Under the pieces are notes generated by a model. That model was not told the DNA's origin. It searched no databases and saw nothing but the letters and a program-made list of their open reading frames with translations. From positions 1-64,000 of the forward strand of contig CAOKFN010000013.1 of assembly GCA_948467735.1 (NCBI GenBank): a DNA stretch of 64,000 nucleotides, read 5' to 3'. This document shows positions 16,432-24,923 of this stretch, in pieces. How positions within the stretch are numbered: the first letter of the stretch is position 1; each line of letters starts with the position of its first letter. The DNA is from an uncultured bacterium (GTDB lineage Bacteria; Bacillota; Clostridia; Lachnospirales; Lachnospiraceae). A program made the position numbers and the translations under genes.

Positions 16432-18030
16432 TCAATACACATGCAGCATTTGTCCCAGCGCATAAATCAATCGTCCTCCGGCAATCGCTCCCGCTTCCTG
16501 TTCCGTAAAATTCCGGAACAGCAGCAGCAGAATCCAATACACGATTCCCGAGACAGCCCCGGCCACAAGCAGAACCACCAGCGCATCCATGTGAGGCGAC
16601 AAAAAATGCTCCAGCAATTTACACAGCGCACCCGCAGCACAGCATGTTCCCGCAGGTATCATCAAAACATTCAGCCAGTCAATGCGCATACGAATCTGCC
16701 GATAGGAAAGCGTTCCCAATACGACGCAGAGAACAAACATGCTTATGATTCCGCCGTAAACCAACGATAATATGCCCACCCTGCCAACCGCTGACGTTAT
16801 TGTGGCAGATATCAAAAAGACGGCGTCGGCTGCGCCAAGGGCCCCCAGCACAAAAATTTTTTTACCCGCTGTCTGAAGAAAACGGCTGAAATACGAAGCA
16901 AGTATCATAAATACAATCAGAAAAGAACCTCCCGAGAGCATCTGTCCCACAGTCTCATTGCCTTCCGGACAGAGAAGCATCGTCAGCTGTTCGCTCATGA
17001 CGGCCGTAAACACTGCCAGAAAAATGCCGTGTACCAGACAGATATGTACGCCGCTTTGAAAATTCATTCTTGCAAATGGAGGCTCTCCCTTCCTAAAACC
17101 AGCGAATACTTTGGCAATGAGGGGAACGGCGAAAGCCACAACTAAGGACGACGCAGCACCGCAAAGTATCAGATATTTTCCCGCATATGCCCCATACTCC
17201 AGAATTGGCGTTTCTTCAAAAACTCTGCCGATAAAAAACAGACCCAGACCCAGCGGCAGATATTTCAGTAATTCAAGAGCGCCCTGCTGCCATCTTCCCG
17301 CCTCCATATACTTTATACACGCAGGCACAGGCTCCGCAGAGTACGCCGCATCCTGTTTTGCCTTTCTGTTCCTGCTGCACATCCCACGATAGATAACTGC
17401 CAAAAAAAGAATCACCAATATTTCCGCAAGATTACTCCCAATGGCAAAGCCCATCCCGCCATACACCGCCGTATATTCATTCTGCATCAGCAGAACGCTG
17501 ACCTTTTCCCCATAGCTGCCTAGGACAAGGGCAAATACTATCCCCAGCGCAAGCTTAATAATCTGTCGCAGAATTCCGGAAATCACCGTTGGGAAATCCG
17601 AACCTTCCCCCTGAAAATATCCCAGAAGCACGGAAGAGACAGACCGAAGCAGTACCAGCGGAGAAAGCGCCATAAGGATCAAAGCGCTGTATGGAACTCT
17701 GAAAACCGTTTCTACGATTCCGTTAGTACAGAAAAACAGGCACAAACTGCCTGCCAGCCCCGCAGCGGCATGAAATATCATAGCTGTTCTGCGCATCTGT
17801 TTCACATTATAGTATTGTCCCTTATTTCTTCTGCTGCGAAGCAGTCTGCCCAGCGCGTCCGACAAGCCTCCTCCTATCACGCTCCACAACAGCATATATG
17901 CCTCTGCCGCGGCTAGATAATAGGTGACGCCGTTATCTCCCGTCAGCCGTCCAATCACCAATAACGTAACAAAACCCAGTATATTGGTAATTTCTTCAGC
18001 CTGCCGTCTCTTTGTCTCTGACCGATTCAT
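16432..18030 (-). CDS. MurJ/SpoVB-like lipid flippase (MOP superfamily)
   Basis: 532 residues with about 14 hydrophobic helices across the whole length, the pattern of polysaccharide/lipid II flippases. The N-terminal Gly-Gly-Leu-Ser-Asp-Ala-Leu-Gly and Phe-Gln-Gly-Glu-Gly are consistent with the MATE/Wzx/MurJ group. In this genomic setting a role in moving a lipid-linked sugar across the membrane, possibly in spore cortex formation, is plausible. Substrate unknown. The start has GAGGG 7 bases upstream. It follows ybeY on the same strand with 53 bases between. Confidence 0.82.
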   Translation of the reverse strand: MNRSETKRRQAEEITNILGFVTLLVIGRLTGDNGVTYYLAAAEAYMLLWSVIGGGLSDALGRLLRSRRNKGQYYNVKQMRRTAMIFHAAAGLAGSLCLFFCTNGIVETVFRVPYSALILMALSPLVLLRSVSSVLLGYFQGEGSDFPTVISGILRQIIKLALGIVFALVLGSYGEKVSVLLMQNEYTAVYGGMGFAIGSNLAEILVILFLAVIYRGMCSRNRKAKQDAAYSAEPVPACIKYMEAGRWQQGALELLKYLPLGLGLFFIGRVFEETPILEYGAYAGKYLILCGAASSLVVAFAVPLIAKVFAGFRKGEPPFARMNFQSGVHICLVHGIFLAVFTAVMSEQLTMLLCPEGNETVGQMLSGGSFLIVFMILASYFSRFLQTAGKKIFVLGALGAADAVFLISATITSAVGRVGILSLVYGGIISMFVLCVVLGTLSYRQIRMRIDWLNVLMIPAGTCCAAGALCKLLEHFLSPHMDALVVLLVAGAVSGIVYWILLLLFRNFTEQEAGAIAGGRLIYALGQMLHVY

Positions 18031-18083
18031 CCGTATCCCTCAATTAATTTCTCGTAATGTTCTTCAGGCTCCGCCTCTTCCTG

Positions 18084-18584
18084 TCAATCCCTTGTGATGC
18101 CCAATTTCCACAATATCTCTTCCTGCCTGCGCTCCATCTCTCCGGCCTCCGATTCTTCCATATGGTCGTAGCCGCACAAATGCAGCATGCTGTGGGCCAT
18201 AAGAAAGGCAAATTCTCTTTGAACGCTGTGCCCGTAGCTTTCCGCCTGTTCCAGCACCTTCTCCGCGGAAATCATGATATCACCCAATACCAGCTCCCCC
18301 GTATCCGGATCAAAGAAATCCGCTTCCTGCTTCTCGTCAATTTCAAAAACCCCTGCTTTGCGAAACTCCAGATTGGGAAAGGACAATACATCCGTCTCCC
18401 TGTCAATCCCTCTATACTCTCTGTTAAGCTCACGGATTCCCTCGGCATCCGTCACCACCACATTGACCTGCGCCTCGTAGGGACATCCTTCCTCATCCAA
18501 AACCGCTTCGCCCACAAGCCTTGCCATATCCTCCACTGAAAAAGGAAACGCGCACTCCGTCTCATTCTCCACATTAAAAGTCAC
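18084..18584 (-). CDS. ybeY: Endoribonuclease YbeY (rRNA maturation)
   Basis: 166 residues. The zinc-binding signature His-Ser-Met-Leu-His-Leu-Cys-Gly-Tyr-Asp-His in the C-terminal third identifies YbeY, which processes 16S rRNA 3' ends and takes part in ribosome quality control. Asp-Val-Leu-Ser-Phe-Pro, another family block, is present. Translation starts at GTG with AAAGGAGG upstream. It follows phoH, the standard pairing in bacteria, but a 159-base gap of degenerate repeat separates them here. Confidence 0.96.
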   Translation of the reverse strand: MTFNVENETECAFPFSVEDMARLVGEAVLDEEGCPYEAQVNVVVTDAEGIRELNREYRGIDRETDVLSFPNLEFRKAGVFEIDEKQEADFFDPDTGELVLGDIMISAEKVLEQAESYGHSVQREFAFLMAHSMLHLCGYDHMEESEAGEMERRQEEILWKLGITRD

Positions 18585-18599
18585 GTCAAAGCCCTCCTT

Positions 18600-18740
18600 T
18601 GCTTATGCCGAATTCTATTCGTCTATTCCCGTTCCGTTTTCTGCCTGCGGATGACTCTCCCGTCTGCGGTATTCTGTCTTCAGATTATTCTTCGCCTGCG
18701 GTAGTCTGTTCTTTGTCCGCGGATGATTTCCGCCTGCCGC
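18600..18740. repeat. Degenerate repeat between phoH and ybeY
   Basis: About five to six imperfect units resembling CTGCGGATGATTCT follow each other with a spacing near 28 bases. The phoH 3' end runs into similar sequence, which explains its basic low-complexity tail. Confidence 0.5.
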
Positions 18741-18743
18741 ATC

Positions 18744-19805
18744 CTATCTCCTGCCCCTGCGCTGAGAATACCTTGTCCCGTAAGAAGTCCCCTTTTCTTG
18801 GAACCTTCCCTGTTCCCCGGAACGTCTTCTCTCCGTGGACCGGCTCTCCTCTTTTGCCTCGTAGTCTTCATATGCCTTGACAATCCGCTGCACCAGCGGA
18901 TGACGCACCACATCCTTACTGGTCAGATGGCAGAAAGCAATATCCTCAATGCCGTTAAGCACCTTGGCCGCCACATCCAGTCCCGATTTCATATCCGCGG
19001 GCAGATCCTTCTGGGAACCGTCCCCCGTGACCACAACCTTGGATCCAAACCCGATGCGGGTTAAGAACATTTTCATCTGGGCAGGCGTGGTATTCTGCGC
19101 TTCATCCAGAATAATATAAGCATTGTCAAGGGTGCGCCCTCGCATATACGCCAGCGGCGCCACCTCTATCAAACCGTTTTCCATATTTTTGGCGCAGGTT
19201 TCCGCCCCCATAATCTGATACAGCGCGTCGTAGAGAGGGCGAAGATAAGGATCCACCTTGCTCTGTAAATCCCCCGGCAGAAATCCCAGCTTTTCTCCTG
19301 CCTCAATGGCGGGTCTGGTCAGAATAATTCTGCTCACCTCATCATTTTTAAAAGCGGTAATGGCCATCGCCATGGCCAGATAGGTCTTTCCCGTTCCGGC
19401 CGGCCCCAGTCCGAATACAATCATATGATTCCGTATGGCGTCCACATAGGCCTTCTGCCCCAAAGTCTTTGGCTTGACCGGCCTGCCGTTTATGGTATGG
19501 CAGATGCAGTCCGCATCCATGTCCGTCAGGACGTTTTCCTGATCCTCCATCTCCATGGTAATCGCGTAATCCACGCTCTGTTCCTCAATTTCGTTTCCTC
19601 TTTCGGAGAGAACGGAGAGCTGCCGCAGAACCCCTTCCGCTTTCCTGACCATTCCCTCATCTCCGGTAATGACAACGCTTCCGTTGCGGTTTACAATGAC
19701 CACGTTGAAATCTCTTTCCAGCTTTTTTACATATGCGTCCTGTGTCCCGAAAATTTTCCGCATATCTTCCGCCGACATATCAAATTTTACCAAAAAATCA
19801 CTCAT
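18744..19805 (-). CDS. phoH: PhoH-family ATPase
   Basis: 353 residues. A KH-like N-terminal part precedes a P-loop ATPase domain with Walker A Gly-Pro-Ala-Gly-Thr-Gly-Lys-Thr and Walker B Ile-Ile-Leu-Asp-Glu-Ala-Gln-Asn, followed by Val-Thr-Gly-Asp-Gly-Ser-Gln. PhoH proteins associate with RNA and are always found near ybeY. The last 30 or so residues are Arg/Ser/Gly rich and probably derive from the adjacent DNA repeat. Start overlaps the yqfD stop by 8 bases, implying coupled translation in a yqfC-yqfD-phoH-ybeY operon. Confidence 0.95.
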   Translation of the reverse strand: MSDFLVKFDMSAEDMRKIFGTQDAYVKKLERDFNVVIVNRNGSVVITGDEGMVRKAEGVLRQLSVLSERGNEIEEQSVDYAITMEMEDQENVLTDMDADCICHTINGRPVKPKTLGQKAYVDAIRNHMIVFGLGPAGTGKTYLAMAMAITAFKNDEVSRIILTRPAIEAGEKLGFLPGDLQSKVDPYLRPLYDALYQIMGAETCAKNMENGLIEVAPLAYMRGRTLDNAYIILDEAQNTTPAQMKMFLTRIGFGSKVVVTGDGSQKDLPADMKSGLDVAAKVLNGIEDIAFCHLTSKDVVRHPLVQRIVKAYEDYEAKEESRSTERRRSGEQGRFQEKGTSYGTRYSQRRGRR

Positions 19806-21033
19806 CCGTACCTGTTCCCTCTAAACCGGGTGTCTGCTCAGCCTTTTCCGTTTCGGAACTTATGCCTGTCAGCTCCTGTACCCGGAACTCTCCCGTGACC
19901 ACCCATGAATTGTCGCTTGTATCTATTTTAACATTTTTTTCAATAATTTGTACCCCTTTTTCCTCTAAACTTGCAATAAAATCCATTAATTTTTGATTAA
20001 GAAGCTTTTTAGCCTCTTCTTTGGTATATCGATACTCCACATTCTGATACTCCCTATGGGTTACTTCCCCCCAGAAAACGGGAACCTTCAGCTTCTCAAA
20101 CGCAGCGGGCCTGCTTTCACGAATCACGCTGTCATATACCTGAAAAGGCTTATCCTCCGGCAGCCTGCAGGTGCTGCCACCCAGCTTTAAATAATAGCTT
20201 TTCTTTTCCCTTCCCGTATATTCTTTTTCTATGTAATCAAAGGAAAGACTTGTGGTAAAATTCGTCATATGCTCCAGCATAATGTCCGCATCCGCGTTCA
20301 CATACTGGTACTCCCGTATGGTGGCGTCCTCGTTGTAAATGGGCACCTTCCCTTCCACAAGAACCGCGCCCTGCTCCACCGTGTCCCCGATGGCGACCTT
20401 TGGAACCCCGCTTCGGACGATCATCGCAGTCACCGTGCCGCTGTATTGCGATATCAGATCCGTCCCTTCCACAGTCTCCGGCTTCTCCACAATAATCGGC
20501 GCGTCGTTTTCCTTAATATCTATCCTCAGCTTCGTCCCGGTCAGCTTTGCGGAAGTCCAAGTAATCTGTGTGAAACGTCTCCTGATCTCTTTTTCCAGCG
20601 CCTCGATATCCAGCTCGCTTTTGGGCATTCCCACACGCACCTGCTGTTCCTCCAAAAAGCTGTCGAACATGTCTCCCGTAATCTGGTAATTGCCGGTCAG
20701 CTCAATATCCCAGATATAAAAGGACGAAAAAATCCAAAAGCCGATCGTCAATACCAGTCCCGCGGCAAATACCTTTCGCTTCAGCAGTTTGGGCAGAAAA
20801 AAAGGGAACCCGTACCTTTCCAATACAGCCACCCTTGTCCCCGTCTTTTTTGCGATGGGCCGAAGTTCCCAAAAGCCTCTTAAATTGATGCACATATAAT
20901 ATACATCGCCTTCACGGACAATGTCCCACAGGAGAATCCCTCTATTGCTGCAAAGATTCATAAAACGTTCCGGCGAAAATCCGCTCACGCGGATGCGCAG
21001 ATATCCTCTCAAATACTTCAGCAGTTCTATCAT
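19798..21033 (-). CDS. yqfD: Sporulation protein YqfD
   Basis: 411 residues. An N-terminal cytosolic region is followed by a transmembrane segment near residues 90-112 (Val-Leu-Thr-Ile-Gly-Phe-Trp-Ile-Phe), then a POTRA-like and a lysis-resistant extracytoplasmic domain. It contains the typical Pro-Lys-Val-Ala-Ile-Gly-Asp-Thr-Val-Glu-Gln-Gly-Ala-Val-Leu-Val block. YqfD is a sigma-E-controlled coat/engulfment-stage protein of spore formers. Co-directional with yqfC 14 bases upstream. The start has GAGGGGAG upstream. Confidence 0.94.
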   Translation of the reverse strand: MIELLKYLRGYLRIRVSGFSPERFMNLCSNRGILLWDIVREGDVYYMCINLRGFWELRPIAKKTGTRVAVLERYGFPFFLPKLLKRKVFAAGLVLTIGFWIFSSFYIWDIELTGNYQITGDMFDSFLEEQQVRVGMPKSELDIEALEKEIRRRFTQITWTSAKLTGTKLRIDIKENDAPIIVEKPETVEGTDLISQYSGTVTAMIVRSGVPKVAIGDTVEQGAVLVEGKVPIYNEDATIREYQYVNADADIMLEHMTNFTTSLSFDYIEKEYTGREKKSYYLKLGGSTCRLPEDKPFQVYDSVIRESRPAAFEKLKVPVFWGEVTHREYQNVEYRYTKEEAKKLLNQKLMDFIASLEEKGVQIIEKNVKIDTSDNSWVVTGEFRVQELTGISSETEKAEQTPGLEGTGTDE

Positions 21034-21046
21034 GCCCCGACTCCCC

Positions 21047-21340
21047 TCAAATATATTTGATGCAGCTGATACAGCCGCTGATCTTCATATCTTCATTGGT
21101 ATAGTAGTCGATGGTAAGCCGAGTGCCTTCAAAAGAGACTTGGCAGGTCTTGCCCTGAAGCAAAATCAAATGTTCCGTATATTCCAGAATCCCCCGGTAA
21201 TTTTCAATCCATGCCTCCCGATTTCCCGTCATGGTTACTTTCAGAGCTCCCATACAGATATCCTTGGGGAGTTTTAGAGATTCCAGCAGGGATTCCTTCT
21301 TTGATTCTTTTTTTTGGCTGCGATCACTATTCTTCTTCAT
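21047..21340 (-). CDS. yqfC: Sporulation protein YqfC (YabP/YqfC family)
   Basis: 97 residues, the normal size. The core reads Gly-Asn-Arg-Glu-Ala-Trp-Ile-Glu-Asn-Tyr-Arg-Gly-Ile-Leu-Glu-Tyr, the YabP/YqfC signature, after a Lys/Ser-rich leader. It is the partner of YqfD in spore formers. The ribosome binding site is weak (GGGAAC). No clear sigma-E promoter is visible directly upstream, where a repetitive palindromic element lies instead. Confidence 0.93.
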   Translation of the reverse strand: MKKNSDRSQKKESKKESLLESLKLPKDICMGALKVTMTGNREAWIENYRGILEYTEHLILLQGKTCQVSFEGTRLTIDYYTNEDMKISGCISCIKYI

Positions 21341-21377
21341 GTTCCCATTATATTATCGCAGACCTGAAACTATGCAA

Positions 21378-21541
21378 AGTGTGAGAAGAATTTCTAAGCC
21401 CGCAGAGTACGCGGACTAAGAAATTCTAAGTCTCACACTGAAGAACGCAGGAGCAGCGTTCTTCACGGATTGCTTGTGCCTCTGGCGGAGGCACTGCCGC
21501 AAGAAGCGGGCATACCGGGAAGTGTGAGAAGAATTTCCAAG
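21378..21541. repeat. Compound extragenic palindromic element
   Basis: AGTGTGAGA (21378-21386) pairs with TCTCACACT (21431-21439), with an inner AGAATTTCT/AGAAATTCT arm pair. It is followed by two more hairpins, GAAGAACGC/GCGTTCTTC (21440-21464) and GTGCCTC/GAGGCAC (21476-21494). A direct copy of the first 20 bases recurs at 21521-21541. It lies between pdp and yqfC and codes for nothing I can see. Confidence 0.75.
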
Positions 21542-21556
21542 CGACCCATTCTGATT

Positions 21557-22861
21557 TCACTCTATAACGGCTTTAATAAAAGGGGTTCGCTCCGGGGCCT
21601 TATCCGTGATGCTGCAGGCGGCCAGATATCGCGCTTCGGCCTCCGCGGCGCGCTTTTCGTCATTGGCGTGAATCATGGCAAGGGGTTCCCCGGCCTTCAC
21701 ATAATCGCCGACCTTCCTGCTCAGTACCAATCCCACGGACAAATCAATCACACTGTCCTTTGTCTCTCTGCCGCCGCCAAGAATCAGGGAACAGATTCCC
21801 ACCTCATCACAGAGAATCCTCCCCACATAGCCGCTCCTTGGCGCAGTGACAGGACGGACAATTTCCGCTTTCGGCAGCAGTTCCGGCCGATAGACCGCCT
21901 CGCCGTTTCCTCCCTGTGCTTCCACGAATTCCGCCAGCTTCTTCAAAGCCCTGCCGTCGGCAATGACACTTTTCAGCATTTCCTCCGCTTCCTGCACATG
22001 GGCCGCTTTCCCTCCCGCAGTCAACATCCGGCTTCCCAATGCCAGACATAATTCCACAAAGTCCGCAGGTCCATTTCCGCCAAGGGTGTCGATGGCCTCT
22101 TTAACTTCCAAGGCGTTGCCCACCGCAAATCCCAGCGGCTGGTCCATATCCGAGATAACCGCGATGGTTCTGCGTCCCGCGTTATTGCCGATTTTGACCA
22201 TTTCCTCCGCCAGCATCCGCGCATCCTGTTCCCGCTTCATAAAAGCGCCGCTCCCGGTTTTGACGTCCAGCACGATGGCGTCCGCGCCGGCGGCTAATTT
22301 TTTGCTCATAATGGAGCTGGCAATCAGGGACATATTGTCCACCGTGGCGGTTACGTCCCGGAGCGCGTAAAGCTTTTTGTCCGCCGGAGCCAAGTCCGCT
22401 GTCTGTCCCATAATGGCGATTCCCACGCGGTTCACATTCTCGATAAACTGCCGGGCGGAAAGCGCCGTCTTAAATCCCGGAAAGCTCTCCAGCTTATCGA
22501 TGGTGCCGCCCGTATGTCCCAGCCCCCGGCCGCTCATTTTCGCCACGGGAATTCCGCAGGCCGCCGCCATGGGCGCAAGCGCAAGGGAGGTCTTATCCCC
22601 CACCCCTCCGGTGCTGTGCTTATCCACCTTGACGCCGCGAATCTCCGATAAATCCAGCCTTTCTCCGCTCTCCGCCATCGCCATGGTCAGCGCCAGAGTC
22701 TCATCCGCGGTCATTTTTTGGAAATAAATCGCCATCATCAGGGCGGAAACCTGATAATCGGGAATTTCCCCCTTGGTATAGCCCTCCACAAAAAAGGCAA
22801 TCTCCGACCGCGAAAGCTCTCTTCCGTTTCTTTTTTTCATGATGATGTCATACATTCTCAT
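21557..22861 (-). CDS. pdp: Pyrimidine-nucleoside phosphorylase
   Basis: 434 residues. Splits uridine, deoxyuridine or thymidine with phosphate to free base and (deoxy)ribose-1-phosphate. The family signature Ser-Gly-Arg-Gly-Leu-Gly-His-Thr-Gly-Gly-Thr-Ile-Asp-Lys-Leu-Glu and the phosphate-binding Lys-His-Ser-Thr-Gly-Gly-Val-Gly-Asp are intact. Clostridial members usually accept both uridine and thymidine, so pdp is preferred over deoxythymidine-specific deoA. It joins the downstream-window salvage genes (PNP, cdd) by function, though not by operon. Ribosome binding site GGCAGG. Confidence 0.94.
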   Translation of the reverse strand: MRMYDIIMKKRNGRELSRSEIAFFVEGYTKGEIPDYQVSALMMAIYFQKMTADETLALTMAMAESGERLDLSEIRGVKVDKHSTGGVGDKTSLALAPMAAACGIPVAKMSGRGLGHTGGTIDKLESFPGFKTALSARQFIENVNRVGIAIMGQTADLAPADKKLYALRDVTATVDNMSLIASSIMSKKLAAGADAIVLDVKTGSGAFMKREQDARMLAEEMVKIGNNAGRRTIAVISDMDQPLGFAVGNALEVKEAIDTLGGNGPADFVELCLALGSRMLTAGGKAAHVQEAEEMLKSVIADGRALKKLAEFVEAQGGNGEAVYRPELLPKAEIVRPVTAPRSGYVGRILCDEVGICSLILGGGRETKDSVIDLSVGLVLSRKVGDYVKAGEPLAMIHANDEKRAAEAEARYLAACSITDKAPERTPFIKAVIE

Positions 22862-22893
22862 AACCTGCCGCCCCCCTTATCCGAAATCGCAGT

Positions 22894-24780
22894 CTACCCT
22901 TCGGCGCTCCATACGCCCGACAGGGCGAACCGCTCCGCCTGCGCGGACGCTTTTTCTATAATCTCCTGCTTGTAGCCCATCAAAGCCAGCAGCTTTATAG
23001 CATTTCTTGTGACCGCTCTGCCCTGCTGCAGCTTATAATTAAAAAATACATCCCCGTCCCGGACGTCTTCTTCAAAATGATAATTGTCGAATTCTCCCTG
23101 CAGCAATTCTGTCAGCTCAATATCATGGGTGGCCGCAAAGCAGAGGATGCCGGAACTGCCGAAAGACTTTAAAATCTGTGTGGAAGCGGCGATTCGTTCT
23201 ATGGTATTGGTTCCCCTGAGCACCTCGTCCACAAAGCAGAGGACGGGCCATCCTTTGGCAGAAGCCGCGTCCAAAATACGCTTCAGCGCTTTAATTTCCA
23301 CAATATAGTAGCTCTCTCCGGATACAATGTCATCCCGCAGAGCCATGGAAGTATAGACTCGGAAGAAAGGCGTGCGGCAGCTTTCCGCCGTACAGGTGTG
23401 GATGGTCTGCGCCAAAATGGCATTGATGGCCGCCGTCTTCAAAAAAGTAGATTTCCCGGAAGCATTGGAGCCTGTGAGCAGTACGCCCCTGCAGGCGGTA
23501 ATATCATTTTTCACAGGGTTCTTAAGCAGAGGGTGATATCCGCCTTTCATTTCCAGCTTCAAAGAATTTGTCCCCTGCCGGTCATGGTGAGTTTCCGTAC
23601 TAAATTCAGCTTCCGTGTCAAATATCGGAACACACCAGCCCGTTTCCTCAGTTTTCATACTGCTTCCGGACTTATTGGCCTTGGCCGCGCTCTCTCCTGC
23701 CGTCCTGACGTCCCGCCCTTCCGCATCTGCCGTTTCCTCATCCTTCCCAGCCGCCATAATCTCATTGTCAGACGAAAAAGTACGCTGTGCCTTTTGCAGA
23801 GACTGCCGGAACGCCCATATGGAAACGGCGGTTTCCATATAGCCAGCCACCTGAATCAGACCGTCAACATCTCCCATATGTCCCCGCAGAACCTTCAACA
23901 TACTGTTAAATTTCATCAAATCCACATGGAATATCATCCGGATATAGTCCATCAGCATTGCCAGAATATCTCCCGACGCGTTTCCTCTCTGGGGGGACAT
24001 CACCCAATAAGAATTCTGTCTCATGCCCTGCAGCTGTTTTCTGCCCTCCCGCAAGGCTTCCCACTCCTTCCCGCACACGGGCATGGGAATTTTTTCCAGC
24101 TCTCCGCACACATGCAGAAGGCGCATAATATACGAAAAGCTGGTGATATAGGGATCTATCTCCGCCTTTTCTCTAAAATACGTCAGAATATTATAAATCG
24201 TCAAAAGCACGATTCCCAAGATTCCAACGGAAAAGTTGACCCACAAAAGACCGATGCAGGGTAGAAACAGCAAATCCATCAAAATATTCTTTCTGTTTGA
24301 CCTCTCTCCTAACAGCTCTAGATTGTCAAGATAATCATACAGGGAATATTTTCCCATATATCCAAGCCTGCTTATGGCAAGCTGCAGCCGTACCCTTTCG
24401 TCGGGATGTTCTCCGATATACGCCACAATATCCTCCAGATGCTCCAGCTGCTCCGAATCCTGCTGCGGCGTCCTGAGCACATAATATAAATACTCCTCGC
24501 CCGAAGCGGACAAAGTATAGTTCATCCGTTTAAAAATATCATCCATCCCCAGATCATTCCATGTAATATCGTCAATCTGTCCCTCCTTCGGATGCTTCCT
24601 ATAAAAGCTTCCCATTTTCTCAAAACGCTCCGCAGGATATTTTTTATCGATTATTTTGTCATAATCTTCATATAGATATCGGATAAATTCTTTTTTCTCT
24701 TTTCGGGCGCGGATGGCTTCCATGATAAAAATCACCACCACAAATACTGCCAGCGCCAGCGCAAAAACAACATATTCCAT
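22894..24780 (-). CDS. Membrane-anchored MutS-like ATPase
   Basis: 628 residues. An N-terminal transmembrane helix (about 2-20) and a second hydrophobic stretch (about 168-205) precede a helical core and a C-terminal MutS ATPase domain with Walker A Gly-Ser-Asn-Ala-Ser-Gly-Lys-Ser-Thr and Walker B Cys-Phe-Val-Asp-Glu-Val-Leu-Arg-Gly-Thr-Asn. The mismatch-recognition domain I of MutS is missing, so it is not a classical repair protein. Its role is unknown; similar MutS-family proteins with membrane helices occur in Clostridia. An Ala/Glu/Lys-rich insert lies at about 345-395. No good ribosome binding site is obvious beyond GGAAAG. Confidence 0.85.
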   Translation of the reverse strand: MEYVVFALALAVFVVVIFIMEAIRARKEKKEFIRYLYEDYDKIIDKKYPAERFEKMGSFYRKHPKEGQIDDITWNDLGMDDIFKRMNYTLSASGEEYLYYVLRTPQQDSEQLEHLEDIVAYIGEHPDERVRLQLAISRLGYMGKYSLYDYLDNLELLGERSNRKNILMDLLFLPCIGLLWVNFSVGILGIVLLTIYNILTYFREKAEIDPYITSFSYIMRLLHVCGELEKIPMPVCGKEWEALREGRKQLQGMRQNSYWVMSPQRGNASGDILAMLMDYIRMIFHVDLMKFNSMLKVLRGHMGDVDGLIQVAGYMETAVSIWAFRQSLQKAQRTFSSDNEIMAAGKDEETADAEGRDVRTAGESAAKANKSGSSMKTEETGWCVPIFDTEAEFSTETHHDRQGTNSLKLEMKGGYHPLLKNPVKNDITACRGVLLTGSNASGKSTFLKTAAINAILAQTIHTCTAESCRTPFFRVYTSMALRDDIVSGESYYIVEIKALKRILDAASAKGWPVLCFVDEVLRGTNTIERIAASTQILKSFGSSGILCFAATHDIELTELLQGEFDNYHFEEDVRDGDVFFNYKLQQGRAVTRNAIKLLALMGYKQEIIEKASAQAERFALSGVWSAEG

Positions 24781-24893
24781 CTTGCTTTCCTCAAAATAAT
24801 TCTTTTAAATTTCGATATTGAAAATCAAAGGCTTCCACATAGAGGAACCTGTTCCGGCTTCTTACGCTGCGAGACCGGATTTATCCGCTGCGC

Positions 24894-24923
24894 GTCAAGC
24901 CGCTACGCGTCAAGCCGCTACGC
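24894..24923. repeat. 15-bp tandem repeat spanning the NCS2 permease stop codon
   Basis: Two exact copies of a 15-bp unit (24894-24908, 24909-24923), with a partial third, form a small GC-rich hairpin (AGCCGC/GCGGCT). The TAG stop of the permease lies inside the second unit. Confidence 0.8.
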
